The notes beneath the pieces are model-generated. The model had not been told where the DNA came from, made no database searches, and saw nothing but the letters and a program-made list of their open reading frames with translations. DNA of 64,000 nucleotides from a bacterium (GTDB lineage: Bacteria > Calditrichota > Calditrichia > RBG-13-44-9 > J042), in NCBI GenBank assembly GCA_015485355.1, contig WFTQ01000016.1, forward strand, positions 1-64,000, in the 5' to 3' direction. This document shows, piece by piece, positions 1 to 10,744 of this stretch (its first letter is position 1; each line of letters opens with the position of its first letter). A program made the position numbers and the translations under genes.

Positions 1-1
1 G

Positions 2-1768
2 AATATCAGCTACACACTGGGTACCGATTATTCGACCGATGATCGTCGCACCGTGTATCCGCCCAGCAGTTCTTCTTATCCCGAAGGTCGGGTGATTCGT
101 GAAAAATTCACCTATCGGGAAACCGATGGTTATTTAGCCATCACCGCCAGTCGGCGTTTTGAACCCGCCAATGCCAATGTGAATGTCTTGCTGGGGCATC
201 AGATCAATCAGCGGGAATACAATGCTTTTCAGACCATCGGCGACAAGATGGCTGTGTATGGTTTCAACCAACTGGACAACACGGCTTCTTATGATCCCAA
301 TGAATTTGAGTATAAGATTCGCCAGGAGTCTTTCTTTGGTCAGGTGATGCTAGACCTCTGGGATCAATTGTATCTCTCTGCTTCGCTGCGAAACGACGGT
401 TCGTCCACCTTTGGGCGGGCGAAGAAACGCCACTGGTTCCCCAAGTTCAGTAGTGCCTGGGAATTCAGCTCTTTTGAAATGCTGAAACCCGTGCAGAACA
501 TTTTGAGCTATGGTAAGATTCGTGTTGCTTATGGTGAGACGGGTCGCGAACCGGGTGTGTATCAGACCATCACGGCGTACGGTTCAGATAATTTCGCCCA
601 GGGTTGGGGGATCGCTCTCTCTCCCACTGCCTTTGGCTTTGGAGGATTCTACACCAGTGGAACCAAGGGTAACAATGCCATCAGGCCCGAACGGAATAAA
701 GAATGGGAATATGGCATTGACTTAGGATTCTTGAACAACCGTATTGGTCTGGAGATTACGCGTTACGAAAGTCGTACCGAAGACGTTATCCTCTCCTTGC
801 CGGTGCCGCCATCCTTTGGATTCATCAGTAAGCTGGAGAATGCTGCGGTGATCGAAAACAAGGGTTGGGAAATTTCTATTGATGCGCAACCCATCAAGCT
901 GAAAAACTTTAAATGGGATGTCCGTTTGCTTTATGGAGAAAATAACAGTCTGGTTACGGATCTGGCGGGTGCGGAATATGTTGGCTTAGGTGGTTTTACC
1001 AGTGCGGCTGCCTATGCTGTGGAAAATCAGCCCTACGGGGTGATTCGCGGCCGTGATTTCGTCCGCTTTGGTCGCGGTGAAGTGGTGAATGGTGTTGATA
1101 TCGATAAGGCCTACTCCGGCTGGAAACCCGGCGATCTGTACATCGCCGAAGATGGTTATCCCATTCGTTCCTCCAAATTGTGGGTCATCGGGGATCCCAA
1201 TCCCGATTGGACGGGTAGCATCCGAAACACCTTCACGCTTTTCAATAACCTGCGAATCTCGGTTCTATTCGATATTAAGCAGGGCGGCGATATGTGGAAC
1301 GGTACCAAGGGTGCGCTGTACTTCTTTGGTACCCACAAAGACACCGAGAAACCTTTCCCGGAAAATCTGGTGGTCAAGATGGATGATTCCAAACGTGAGG
1401 GAACGGGTGTGTTCAAAGGTGTTGGCCCGGGTGCCGGTAAAGAAGTCACCGGTGGTATCCGGTGGTATCTGTTGAATGAAGGTAGTGGTTTCACCGGTCC
1501 GGCGTCACAATTTGTGGAAGATGCCAGCTATGTAAAACTGCGGGAAATCTCCATCTCTTACAAATTCCGTCATGAGATGATCAGCAAGTGGGTTGGTATC
1601 AAGGATATCAACGTTCGGTTCACAGGACGAAACCTGTTTACCTGGACCGATTACACGGGTATCGATCCGGAAACCAACCTGGCCGGAAACACCAACTGGC
1701 AGGGTCTGGATTACTTCAATATGCCCCAAACCCGTTCGTTTATCTTATCACTGCAGTTTAATTACTAA
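2..1768 (+). CDS. SusC/RagA-type TonB-linked outer membrane protein, C-terminal part (5' truncated by window edge)
   Basis: Frame open from base 2; beta-barrel C-terminus with 'NVRFTGRNLFTWTDYTGIDPETN...MPQTRSFILSLQFNY' typical of SusC family; followed directly by a SusD-like gene. Confidence 0.9.
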   Translation, partial: NISYTLGTDYSTDDRRTVYPPSSSSYPEGRVIREKFTYRETDGYLAITASRRFEPANANVNVLLGHQINQREYNAFQTIGDKMAVYGFNQLDNTASYDPNEFEYKIRQESFFGQVMLDLWDQLYLSASLRNDGSSTFGRAKKRHWFPKFSSAWEFSSFEMLKPVQNILSYGKIRVAYGETGREPGVYQTITAYGSDNFAQGWGIALSPTAFGFGGFYTSGTKGNNAIRPERNKEWEYGIDLGFLNNRIGLEITRYESRTEDVILSLPVPPSFGFISKLENAAVIENKGWEISIDAQPIKLKNFKWDVRLLYGENNSLVTDLAGAEYVGLGGFTSAAAYAVENQPYGVIRGRDFVRFGRGEVVNGVDIDKAYSGWKPGDLYIAEDGYPIRSSKLWVIGDPNPDWTGSIRNTFTLFNNLRISVLFDIKQGGDMWNGTKGALYFFGTHKDTEKPFPENLVVKMDDSKREGTGVFKGVGPGAGKEVTGGIRWYLLNEGSGFTGPASQFVEDASYVKLREISISYKFRHEMISKWVGIKDINVRFTGRNLFTWTDYTGIDPETNLAGNTNWQGLDYFNMPQTRSFILSLQFNY

Positions 1769-1785
1769 TAAAGGAGGGGATAAGA

Positions 1786-3291
1786 ATGATGAAGGAAATA
1801 AAAGCATCGAGAACATTTCTAATGCTATTAGCCTTTATTGGCTTAATACTGGTGGGATGCACCGAATTTCTGGATGATCCCGAGTTGCAAGAGGATCCCA
1901 ACCGGCCGGTGGACGTTCATCCCGATGTTTTATTGAATAGTATCCAGATTTCCCACTTCTTTATGCAGGAGGGAGCACTGGCCCGCACCTTCTCCATGTG
2001 GATGCAGCAGATGTCCGGAACAGACCGTCAATATCTGGCCTATGATCGATATTCTATTGTAGAAGCCGACCACGACGGCGAGTTCAATGACGTCTATACG
2101 GGTGGTGGATTGATCGATATCCGTAAGGTTATTCAGAAATTAGATGAGAATGGCTGGGTGAATTATCGAGGAATTGCCAAGGTATGGGAAGCCCTGGTTA
2201 TAGGAACGGCCACCAGTATCTGGGGCAACATTCCGTATTCCGAGGCGGTCAATCCGAATATTGAAACGCCCAAACTGGACACTCAGGCGGAAATTTACGC
2301 CGCCATTCAGACGTTGCTCGATGAAGCCATCCAGGATTTGCAAGAACCCGACGGTGGGTATTTACCTCCCAACGATCTGGTCTATGGCGGTGACCTGGAT
2401 AAATGGGTACGTTTTGCCCACTCTTTAAAGGCACGGTTCTATTTGCACTGGGGTGAAGTGTTTGAGGCCGGCGGCGATTTACCCTCGGGCTATACCAATC
2501 CTTACCAACAAGCATTGGAGCATGCCCAGAATGGCATCAATTCCACCTTAGGGGATTTCAAAACCAAGCACAGCGATGTGGAAACGGAATCGAACACCTG
2601 GTATCAGTTTTTCCGGGAACGCGATTCTTATATTCGTGCTGGAAAATTTCTGGTGGATCTGTTAATCAGCCGCAAAGACCCGCGTTTGCCCATTTACTTT
2701 GCCAAGACGGGTATTGATAGCTTGGGCAATCCCATCTTTGTGGGTTCTGCTCCTGGCGAAGGGAACACTGGTGCCTCTAAACTCAGTGAGGTTTTCCTGG
2801 CAAAGTCTAAATCTTACGATATCTTAACTTACGAAGAAACCCTCTTCATTCAGGCCGAAGCCGCCTTCAAGCTGGGCGATGAAGCCACCGCCAGGGATAA
2901 GCTCAATGAGGCCCTCCGGGTCATCGAAGGCAAATGGGGGTTGAAAGCCGATACGTTGGGAACTTATGACGCCACGGTGACGGGCGACGCGCTCTTCGAA
3001 GCGATCATGATGGAGAAATATATTGCCCTGTTTCTGAATATCGAGGTTTATAATGACTGGAAGCGAACCGGTTTTCCAAAAATTGTGGCTTACGGTGCAA
3101 CCGACTATACCCAGTCACCGGATATTATTCCTCACCGGCTGCCTATCAGCGACGATGAGCGGCAGACGAATCCGAATGTAGACGATCCCACACGACAGGA
3201 ATCTGGTCCGGACAAACAGGCCTATTATTGGGAGCCCACCGATCCCAACTATGGCCGCAATCAGAATGATCCGGTGCGGAACCCATTTTAA
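1786..3291 (+). CDS. SusD/RagB-like nutrient-binding lipoprotein
   Basis: Lipobox-like signal 'LLAFIGLILVGCTEFLDD'; SusD-like motifs; adjacent to SusC; SD aaaggagg upstream. Confidence 0.9.
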   Translation: MMKEIKASRTFLMLLAFIGLILVGCTEFLDDPELQEDPNRPVDVHPDVLLNSIQISHFFMQEGALARTFSMWMQQMSGTDRQYLAYDRYSIVEADHDGEFNDVYTGGGLIDIRKVIQKLDENGWVNYRGIAKVWEALVIGTATSIWGNIPYSEAVNPNIETPKLDTQAEIYAAIQTLLDEAIQDLQEPDGGYLPPNDLVYGGDLDKWVRFAHSLKARFYLHWGEVFEAGGDLPSGYTNPYQQALEHAQNGINSTLGDFKTKHSDVETESNTWYQFFRERDSYIRAGKFLVDLLISRKDPRLPIYFAKTGIDSLGNPIFVGSAPGEGNTGASKLSEVFLAKSKSYDILTYEETLFIQAEAAFKLGDEATARDKLNEALRVIEGKWGLKADTLGTYDATVTGDALFEAIMMEKYIALFLNIEVYNDWKRTGFPKIVAYGATDYTQSPDIIPHRLPISDDERQTNPNVDDPTRQESGPDKQAYYWEPTDPNYGRNQNDPVRNPF

Positions 3292-3318
3292 TCCGTGAAT
3301 CATTACCGTTTTTTCACC

Positions 3319-3362
3319 GCAGCCCGGTCGATCCGTCCTGGATGGCCGGGCTGCTTTTTTTA
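3319..3362 (+). terminator. Rho-independent terminator after SusC/SusD
   Basis: gcagcccggtcgatcc/ggatggccgggctgc stem followed by ttttttt. Confidence 0.85.
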
Positions 3363-3420
3363 GGATTATTTTGGGAACTAAATTCCCGATGATAACTCTA
3401 ACTAATAAAAAAGCTGTTTT

Positions 3421-5403
3421 GTGTGTGCCATGAACGGTGTTTTTCCCAAAAGCCGATGCCCAATTCTTTTGTTCTGTTGCTTTTTGTGGGGATTCCGTTG
3501 CTTGGTGGAACCGGCCGTGGCGATGCCTTTGGCGGAAGAGCCGACCTCACCATTGGAAACTGTCCGGAATGAAATAAAACAGAAGAATTACGGGAAAGCC
3601 AAGACGATTTTATTCCGCTTACTTCAACAAGATTCAACTTTTCAAGAAGCATCGGGTAGATCTTTGTGGGACTGGCTGGCCAGGGTGTATGAATGGGAGC
3701 AAAAACCGGACAGTGCCGCTCAAATTTTAGTGGAAGGGTATTTTACCCTGCAAAAGGCCCATAAAAGCGATCTTTATTTAAATTATAACCTGGTGCGCTT
3801 ATTTGCCGAACATGGCTTGTCCCAGCCTCAGATCAATATCACAGAACTCTTTTATCGATGGTTAAAAGAGGTTTCGCCCACACAACAACCGGATTTATGG
3901 GATTGGTTTTTTGACCAGAGTAAGATTCTACTGTATGAGGAAGAATTGAAACAATTTCAGCAGGTTTCCGATCCCCAACAACCCTGGATCGGGCAGCTTT
4001 TTTATAAAGCGTTTCGGCGCCAGGATCCCACCCCGGCTACCCTGGATAACGAGTATGTATTGCAATTTTTTAAGCGGGCCATGATTGCCCGACAAAAATT
4101 CCCCGATCCATTGCTTCCAAAAGGTTATGATGATCGAGGAGACATTTTTGTTTTGTTGGGCCCTACCAGTCGGATGTATGTTTCTCGCAGTGGTACCCGA
4201 GGGACCGGTGGATATGCCTTATATCCTTTCGAAATGTGGTTTTATAAACATATTCATCCGGATTTGTATTGGACCTTTGTGGGACGCGGAGGTAAAAATT
4301 TTTATCGCCTGGTGAGTGGACCGGAAGAAGTGCTGGGAATTTTTTATCGTGGCCGCACCGCGTTCTATGCCGGTAGAAGAACCGTGATGATACCCTTGTG
4401 GTTACGGTACGATTTGTACACCTCCCTGGCACCCCTGCATCGGGTATTCCGGGAACGCATCCGTTTGATGGATGAGCAGATCGATCCCCTGGAGGCCAAT
4501 GAATATGCCCGGACCCACTTCAAAGATGAAGATGAAATGCATTTTCGGTGGATGAAAAATTATATCTGCAGGCTGGTATTGGGAACCGATTTTACCCTGG
4601 ATACGTTGACGGTTTTTTATAACTGGATGCATTTTAAGGGGGACGAGGGTAAAACGTTGGTGGAGTTCAACTACTATGTGCCTAACGATGAAATCCAGTA
4701 TGTGTTCGAACCGGAATTTTACTCGGAAATCAAAAGCCAGATAGGTGTTTTTGATGAAGACTACCAACTGGTGGCGGCCGATTCAACCACCATTCCCATT
4801 TCCCATCAAAATGTGGGGGATACCTTTATTAGTAAATTTACGTTTTTGCTTCGTCCGGGTCGGTACCAGGTGATGTTTCGGGTGGAAAACCCCATTGGTG
4901 AGAAACTCCATGTACAACGAGCATCCTTGAAAGTGCCCAATTATATCGACACGGCTCTAACAATGTCCGATGTATTCCTTGTGGGCGATCTCCTGCCCAG
5001 CCGGGAGGATAACGTCTTTGTGAAGGATACGATGATGGTCATTCCTCAACCATTGCTGGAGCACGACAAGACGGTCCCTTTAAAAGTATATTTTGAAGTG
5101 TACAACCTGGCTCAGGATTCCGCAGGGAAATCCCATTTTGATATTTCTTTTAATTTATTCCGGTTGAACAAGGGGAAAAGCCTGTTTAAGAAGTTGTTTG
5201 GCTGGATGAAGAAAGAAAAAGCCCCGAATTTGGTTATCTCCGAAACCCGCCATGAATCCCACAGCAAACCTCGGGCTCAGATTGCCTGGAGCCGACCGGT
5301 GGAAAATTTAAAAGATGGCACTTATTTATTAACGGTGATGGTTACCGACCGAGTCAAAACTGCGCAGGCTACCAAAGAACTGCAATTTCTTCTCGTCCAT
5401 TAA
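3421..5403 (+). CDS. Secreted GWxTD-domain-type protein
   Basis: 'KGYDDRGDIFVLLGPTSRMY' resembles the GWxTDRG..vyi.yG.P motif; N-terminal TPR-like region; GTG start or ATG at 3430. Confidence 0.6.
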   Translation: MCAMNGVFPKSRCPILLFCCFLWGFRCLVEPAVAMPLAEEPTSPLETVRNEIKQKNYGKAKTILFRLLQQDSTFQEASGRSLWDWLARVYEWEQKPDSAAQILVEGYFTLQKAHKSDLYLNYNLVRLFAEHGLSQPQINITELFYRWLKEVSPTQQPDLWDWFFDQSKILLYEEELKQFQQVSDPQQPWIGQLFYKAFRRQDPTPATLDNEYVLQFFKRAMIARQKFPDPLLPKGYDDRGDIFVLLGPTSRMYVSRSGTRGTGGYALYPFEMWFYKHIHPDLYWTFVGRGGKNFYRLVSGPEEVLGIFYRGRTAFYAGRRTVMIPLWLRYDLYTSLAPLHRVFRERIRLMDEQIDPLEANEYARTHFKDEDEMHFRWMKNYICRLVLGTDFTLDTLTVFYNWMHFKGDEGKTLVEFNYYVPNDEIQYVFEPEFYSEIKSQIGVFDEDYQLVAADSTTIPISHQNVGDTFISKFTFLLRPGRYQVMFRVENPIGEKLHVQRASLKVPNYIDTALTMSDVFLVGDLLPSREDNVFVKDTMMVIPQPLLEHDKTVPLKVYFEVYNLAQDSAGKSHFDISFNLFRLNKGKSLFKKLFGWMKKEKAPNLVISETRHESHSKPRAQIAWSRPVENLKDGTYLLTVMVTDRVKTAQATKELQFLLVH

Positions 5404-5751
5404 AGCCGTTTTCTTTTGTTGTCCCTTGGTTCCCCCATCGTTCTCCTCTGTATGCCTATCTGTTTCGGGTCTGTCTATTGGATTGCTAAAAGGGGTTAAT
5501 TTTGTACTTTGATGGTGATTTCCGGGAACGGAAGCCCTGAAACCGTTTCGTGAAAATTCAGGGGCCATGCGCCTATCGGTTCCGTAAAGTCCCCTTTATT
5601 GGAGGGTACGTCACCAGACCTCCGATGGAAGCTGACAGTTGAAAAAGTGACTTCAATATGAATAGAATTTTCCGTAACTTTTACGTCATCGTAAATTTGG
5701 AATAAGCCGAGGAGGTTTGTAAAAAATTTAATAGGGGAGGATTGTCGAATC

Positions 5752-7737
5752 ATGAGAATTCCTTTTTGGGTCGGGATATGTGTCGGGTTTCTGGGGATTT
5801 CTCTGGGAATCCCTGCTCAGCTATTGACTCCTGAACAGGTTGTCGATATGCGTTGGGTAACCCAGGTGGCTATGCAGCCTCAGGGAGAGTTTGTCGCTTA
5901 CACGCTTCGGGTGCAGCGGGACTCTACCGAGAAACCCGGCGGCGCTTATAACGAGTTATGGGTGGTTTCTGTAGAAAAAGGAGAGCCTCAGGCCTATATC
6001 CGAAAGCCGGGGTCGGTTCGTTCGATTGCCTGGTCACCGGAGGGTAAAGCGATCTACTTTTTAAGTCGAAGAAAGGAAATTAATCCCAAACGCCAGGTAT
6101 ATGCCATTCCTTTGAGTGGGGGCGAGGCCCGATTGGTTACCCGGGCACCCCGAAACATTCTCCATTTTCGTCTTTCACCGAATGGCCAATGGCTGGCCTA
6201 TACCATGCGAGATGCGGTTCCCGCGGAGGTGAAAAAGAAGCGTCAACGGGGGTACGACCAGAAGGTGGAAGACACTTGGGATGTGTTGACCCGGATTCAT
6301 GTTCTGGACCTGACCAGTGGAGAAAGCTGGTTGGTGACCCGATCGGATCACAACGTATGGGATTTTGACTGGACACCTGACGGGGCGGCACTCCTTTATC
6401 GGGCTAGTGAACGACCCTTTACCGATGATCAATACATGTTTTCTGATAATTATCTGGTGCCCCGCGAAGGAGGGGAAGGGAAGCGTATTTACGATACCGA
6501 AGGTAAGCTGGAATTGGCCCGTTTATCACCCGATGGCAAATATGTGGCCTGGAGGGGGGCGGTGGATCTTCAGGATCCTTACCCGGGAAGCATTTTTGTA
6601 AAACCTCTGGATGGTGGAACCCCCCGGAATTTGCTGGAAGATTTCCCGGGTACGGCCATCTGGTTCGATTGGTTCAATTCCCGAACCCTGTTGGTTATAA
6701 CCATCGAAAAAACTCGAACCTATCTGTATCAAATCGCAATTCCTTCCGGAAACAGGAAACGCTTGTTGGGTGGGGAGGGTCCCGTGTTTCGTTCCCTGTC
6801 GTGGGCCAAAAAGGGCAAACGCTTCGCCGTAGCTGCCAATACCTATCGCCATCCCAATGAGGTTTATGTCGGCCGATTGGGGCACAAACGGTTGCGGCGG
6901 CTGACCCTATCCAATCCGGAGATGGAAAAAATGGCCTTTGGGGTGCAGGAAACCTTTTCCTGGAAAGGGCCCGACGGCCTCACCATTTATGGGATTTTAG
7001 TGAAGCCGGTGGGGTTTCAAAAAGGGCAGCGCTACCCTTTACAGGTTCAGGTGCATGGTGGACCCGAATCGGCACAGCTCGATGGATGGAATACCTACTA
7101 TAGCAGCTGGGTACAATTGTTGGCCCAGAGAGGGTTTATGGTATTGATGCCCAATTACAGAGGGAGTATTGGGCGGGGTGTGGCTTATGCCAAAGGCGAT
7201 CAGCTGGATTTAATGGGCAAGGAATTTCAAGATATTCTGGCGGGCATCGATAGCCTGATAGCCTGGGGAATGGTGGACTCCCTCCGGGTCGGCATCGGTG
7301 GGGGCTCCTATGGGGGGTATGCTTCCGCATGGGCGGCTACCCGATATAGTGACCGATTTCAGGCGGCCATTGTTTTTGCGGGAATTTCCAATCAAATCTC
7401 CAAAGGCGGTACCACGGACATCCCTGCAGAAAATGCGCTGGTACACTGGACCCGCTGGCTTTACGAGGATCTCGGTTTTGTTTGGGATCGGTCGCCTTTG
7501 AAATACATTGCCAATGCGAAAACACCAACGCTGATTGCCCATGGGGAGAAAGACCTGCGGGTTCCGGTCGGGCAGGCCTATGAACTCTATCGTGGATTGA
7601 AATATTTTGGGGTTGAGACGGAACTGATCGTATACCCCCGGGAACCTCATGGTTTAAGGGAACGAGCCCACCAGATCGACTTCTGCCGTCGGGCTCTGGA
7701 TTGGTATGAGCGTTTTTTAAAAAATCCCGTCCAATAG
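5752..7737 (+). CDS. S9 family prolyl oligopeptidase-type serine peptidase
   Basis: N-terminal WD40-like/TolB-like propeller, 'GGGSYGGYASAW' nucleophile motif, C-terminal 'HGEKDLRVPVGQAYELY' and 'EPHGL' His region. Confidence 0.93.
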   Translation: MRIPFWVGICVGFLGISLGIPAQLLTPEQVVDMRWVTQVAMQPQGEFVAYTLRVQRDSTEKPGGAYNELWVVSVEKGEPQAYIRKPGSVRSIAWSPEGKAIYFLSRRKEINPKRQVYAIPLSGGEARLVTRAPRNILHFRLSPNGQWLAYTMRDAVPAEVKKKRQRGYDQKVEDTWDVLTRIHVLDLTSGESWLVTRSDHNVWDFDWTPDGAALLYRASERPFTDDQYMFSDNYLVPREGGEGKRIYDTEGKLELARLSPDGKYVAWRGAVDLQDPYPGSIFVKPLDGGTPRNLLEDFPGTAIWFDWFNSRTLLVITIEKTRTYLYQIAIPSGNRKRLLGGEGPVFRSLSWAKKGKRFAVAANTYRHPNEVYVGRLGHKRLRRLTLSNPEMEKMAFGVQETFSWKGPDGLTIYGILVKPVGFQKGQRYPLQVQVHGGPESAQLDGWNTYYSSWVQLLAQRGFMVLMPNYRGSIGRGVAYAKGDQLDLMGKEFQDILAGIDSLIAWGMVDSLRVGIGGGSYGGYASAWAATRYSDRFQAAIVFAGISNQISKGGTTDIPAENALVHWTRWLYEDLGFVWDRSPLKYIANAKTPTLIAHGEKDLRVPVGQAYELYRGLKYFGVETELIVYPREPHGLRERAHQIDFCRRALDWYERFLKNPVQ

Positions 7738-8405
7738 GAAGGGGTGGTATTCAGCGTTTGAGTGAGGGCCCTTGGGCCCCCATTAAGCATTACCATGCGA
7801 GTCAAGCGTTGACAAGCGGGATGAAGAAGTGGTGTTACTCGGGCGAGGATGATCGACCGATCTCCAAACGTATTTGAAAATTTTCAGGGGCCGATAACCG
7901 CGGCATGGTGGATTCCCGTTTCCCCAATGTCCCTCCGGCGAATCGTTCCCTCAACTCCGCTTGATAACGTCACGTAATGGTATCGGAAAAGGATGGGGGG
8001 AAAAGTCGGTCGGCTTGGTGCGGGTCGGGGTCGTTTCCCATTGATCTCTGTCACTCAGGTGTGCCCGTGGGGCGGATGGGGCGACGAAAAAATATCCATT
8101 TCTGTAAAAATTTTGATGGTAATCCCTGCTTTCATTTAGTAATTTCTAAAATTAGGATCCTATGAGCTTTTGATTGATGAGTCGGAAAGTATACAAAAAT
8201 CAAGAAGTTAGGAGCCGAATCGTAAAATCGTTGCCGAACTTTTGGATTTGAATCACAAAAATGGCGATAGAATTCCGTCATTATGCATATGCCCCTTGCC
8301 TTTGGTGCAAGGTAAAATGATGGGGAACGGTCTGGCCATGGGTGAATATCTAATTTATCAATAGGTTGCGTCGATGATAACGGTAGAAACAAGAGGTAGG
8401 TTAAA

Positions 8406-8816
8406 ATGGAAGTGTATGCATGGCAGGATCGAGAACGTGGGGTGTTTGTGATTGAGGCACCACAGCGACTGGAGGGCGAGACCGCCGTCGCGTTTCGATC
8501 CAGAGTCAATTCCATTGTGGATGAGGGGCATTATCGGATTGTGATTGATTTAAAGAATACCGTTTACATGGATTCCAGTGGCCTGGGAGCAATGGTTTCC
8601 CGCATTGCGACGACCCGCTCCAATGGGGGGGATATCCGGCTGGCCAATCTGAATCGGTTTATTCAGGAATTGATACAGGTGACGAATTTGAACCGGGTGT
8701 TTCACATTTACGATTCCACGGAAGCGGCCATTGCCAGTTTTGTTTCGAATGATGATGCAGCAACGTCGGCGCAAGAAAAAGTGACGGCCTCCGGTGTTGT
8801 TATTCCACCACGCTAG
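8406..8816 (+). CDS. STAS-domain anti-sigma factor antagonist
   Basis: 'YRIVIDLKNTVYMDSSGLGAMVSRIATTRSNGGDIRLANLN' STAS signature with phosphorylatable Ser. Confidence 0.9.
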   Translation: MEVYAWQDRERGVFVIEAPQRLEGETAVAFRSRVNSIVDEGHYRIVIDLKNTVYMDSSGLGAMVSRIATTRSNGGDIRLANLNRFIQELIQVTNLNRVFHIYDSTEAAIASFVSNDDAATSAQEKVTASGVVIPPR

Positions 8817-8866
8817 TCATGGTTACCAATACCGTTCTACAGATAAATAAACAGGGATGTTGAGCT

Positions 8867-10744
8867 GTGCTGGCAACCCGACACACACCACCCGTTGTTC
8901 CGGTGGACCGAACACGCTTTCATTATCCAGAGCCGGATTACTCCCGGCCCGTTTTCGAGGTTCCCTGGTATTTCAAAGAGCGCATTCTGGACAAATTGAT
9001 CTTCCTGTACGGGGTTGATAATGCCTGGCAGGCGTATCTGGAAATCGAACGCCTGATGAAGGTGTATTATGCGCACAAGAGCCCCGAAATGCTGGAATGG
9101 GAAAAGCATTTTAATCCGGCCGATCGCTTTACGGAACGGGATGTTATTCTGATCACTTACGGTGATCTGATCCAAAACCACGATCAACCACCTTTAGAAA
9201 CCCTTTCGGAATTCTGTAAAAAATATTTACGGGGGGTGATTAGTACCTTACACCTTTTACCGTTTTTTCCCTATTCCTCCGATCGCGGGTTTGCGGTGGT
9301 CGATTTTGAACAAGTGAATCCGAATCTGGGTAGCTGGGAAGACATCCTGCAATTAAAAACCGATTTTAAGTTGATGTTCGATGGGGTGTTCAATCATGTT
9401 TCCTCAAAAAGCCGCTGGTTTCAGGAATTTCTGAATCAGAATCCCGAGTACAACGATTTCTTTATTGTATTTTCCACCCGCAGTACCATTTCCGAAGACC
9501 ATTTACGATTGATTGTGCGGCCCCGTACCACGGACTTGTTGACGGCTTTCAAGACGTTGAATGGCGAGCGCTGGGTTTGGACGACCTTCAGTCCGGATCA
9601 GGTCGATTTGAACTATAAAAATCCCCGGGTGCTGCAAAAAATGATCGAAATTTTGCTCTACTACATCCGCCGGGGGGCCGATATCATTCGGCTGGATGCG
9701 GTAACCTACTTATGGAGCGAGCTGGGCACCGAATGTGTGCATTTGCAACAAACCCATACGATTATCAAGCTGTTTCGGGATATTCTGGATGCGGTGGCGC
9801 CTCATGTGGGTCTGATTACCGAAACCAATGTGCCTCACGAGGAAAATATCCAGTATTTCGGAAATGGTCAGGATGAAGCCCAAATGGTGTATAATTTTGC
9901 CCTTCCTCCTCTGGTTCTATACACCTTTCAAACCGGCAATTCCGCACCTTTGACACGATGGGCTGCCAGCTTACCCAAATATTCGGATACCACAACCTTT
10001 CTGAATTTTCTGGATAGCCACGATGGTATTGGTGTGGTGGCGGTGCGTAATATCCTGAGTCCGGAAGAGATCGATTTAATGGCCTTGCGGGTTCTGGAAC
10101 ATGGGGGATTCATCTCCTACAAAAGCAATGGCGATGGTACCGTCAGTCCTTATGAGCTGAATATCACCTGGTACAGCGCCATTAATCGGGAAGATGCCGA
10201 TGAACCCATGGAAATGCAGGTGAAACGCTATCTGGCTTCTCGTTCCATTGCCCTGGTGCTCCAGGGAGTACCGGGAGTGTATTTGCATGGATTGCTGGGT
10301 TCGAAAAACGATGCCGAGGCCGTGCTCACGGAACGGCAGACGCGTAGCATTAACCGAAAAACCATCGATCGGGATAGCCTGTACGAGGCTTTGGAAAATC
10401 CGGAAACAACGACGTATCAAGTTACTCATCGTTTTGTGGAAATGATTCGTAAACGTATTGGAGAAAAGGCTTTTCATCCTAATGCTCCTCAAAAGGTGTT
10501 GGATGTATCCTCGTGCTTTTTTACCCTCCTGCGATCCTCCCTCGATGGGGAGGAACACATCCTGGCCATCACCAACGTGACCCACCGTACTCAGCGATTT
10601 TCGTTTCCCATCCAGGCCCTGGAGCTTCCCGTGTACGAATGGATAAACCTCCTAAACCGGGAAAGAATTGCTGTCGATGATGGATGGATTCAATTGGATG
10701 TGGAACCTTATGGAATATACTGGTTGAAGGGAATCGTACCCTAA
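8867..10744 (+). CDS. GH13 alpha-amylase family enzyme, sucrose phosphorylase / glucosylglycerate phosphorylase-like
   Basis: 'IIRLDAVTYLW' nucleophile, 'LITETNVPHEENIQYFG' acid/base, 'FLDSHDGIGV' motif; GTG start. Confidence 0.88.
   Translation: MLATRHTPPVVPVDRTRFHYPEPDYSRPVFEVPWYFKERILDKLIFLYGVDNAWQAYLEIERLMKVYYAHKSPEMLEWEKHFNPADRFTERDVILITYGDLIQNHDQPPLETLSEFCKKYLRGVISTLHLLPFFPYSSDRGFAVVDFEQVNPNLGSWEDILQLKTDFKLMFDGVFNHVSSKSRWFQEFLNQNPEYNDFFIVFSTRSTISEDHLRLIVRPRTTDLLTAFKTLNGERWVWTTFSPDQVDLNYKNPRVLQKMIEILLYYIRRGADIIRLDAVTYLWSELGTECVHLQQTHTIIKLFRDILDAVAPHVGLITETNVPHEENIQYFGNGQDEAQMVYNFALPPLVLYTFQTGNSAPLTRWAASLPKYSDTTTFLNFLDSHDGIGVVAVRNILSPEEIDLMALRVLEHGGFISYKSNGDGTVSPYELNITWYSAINREDADEPMEMQVKRYLASRSIALVLQGVPGVYLHGLLGSKNDAEAVLTERQTRSINRKTIDRDSLYEALENPETTTYQVTHRFVEMIRKRIGEKAFHPNAPQKVLDVSSCFFTLLRSSLDGEEHILAITNVTHRTQRFSFPIQALELPVYEWINLLNRERIAVDDGWIQLDVEPYGIYWLKGIVP

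Noticed and set aside
7977-8165. 62-aa ORF in the 7738-8405 gap
   Set aside because: No RBS, no domain, composition like random frame
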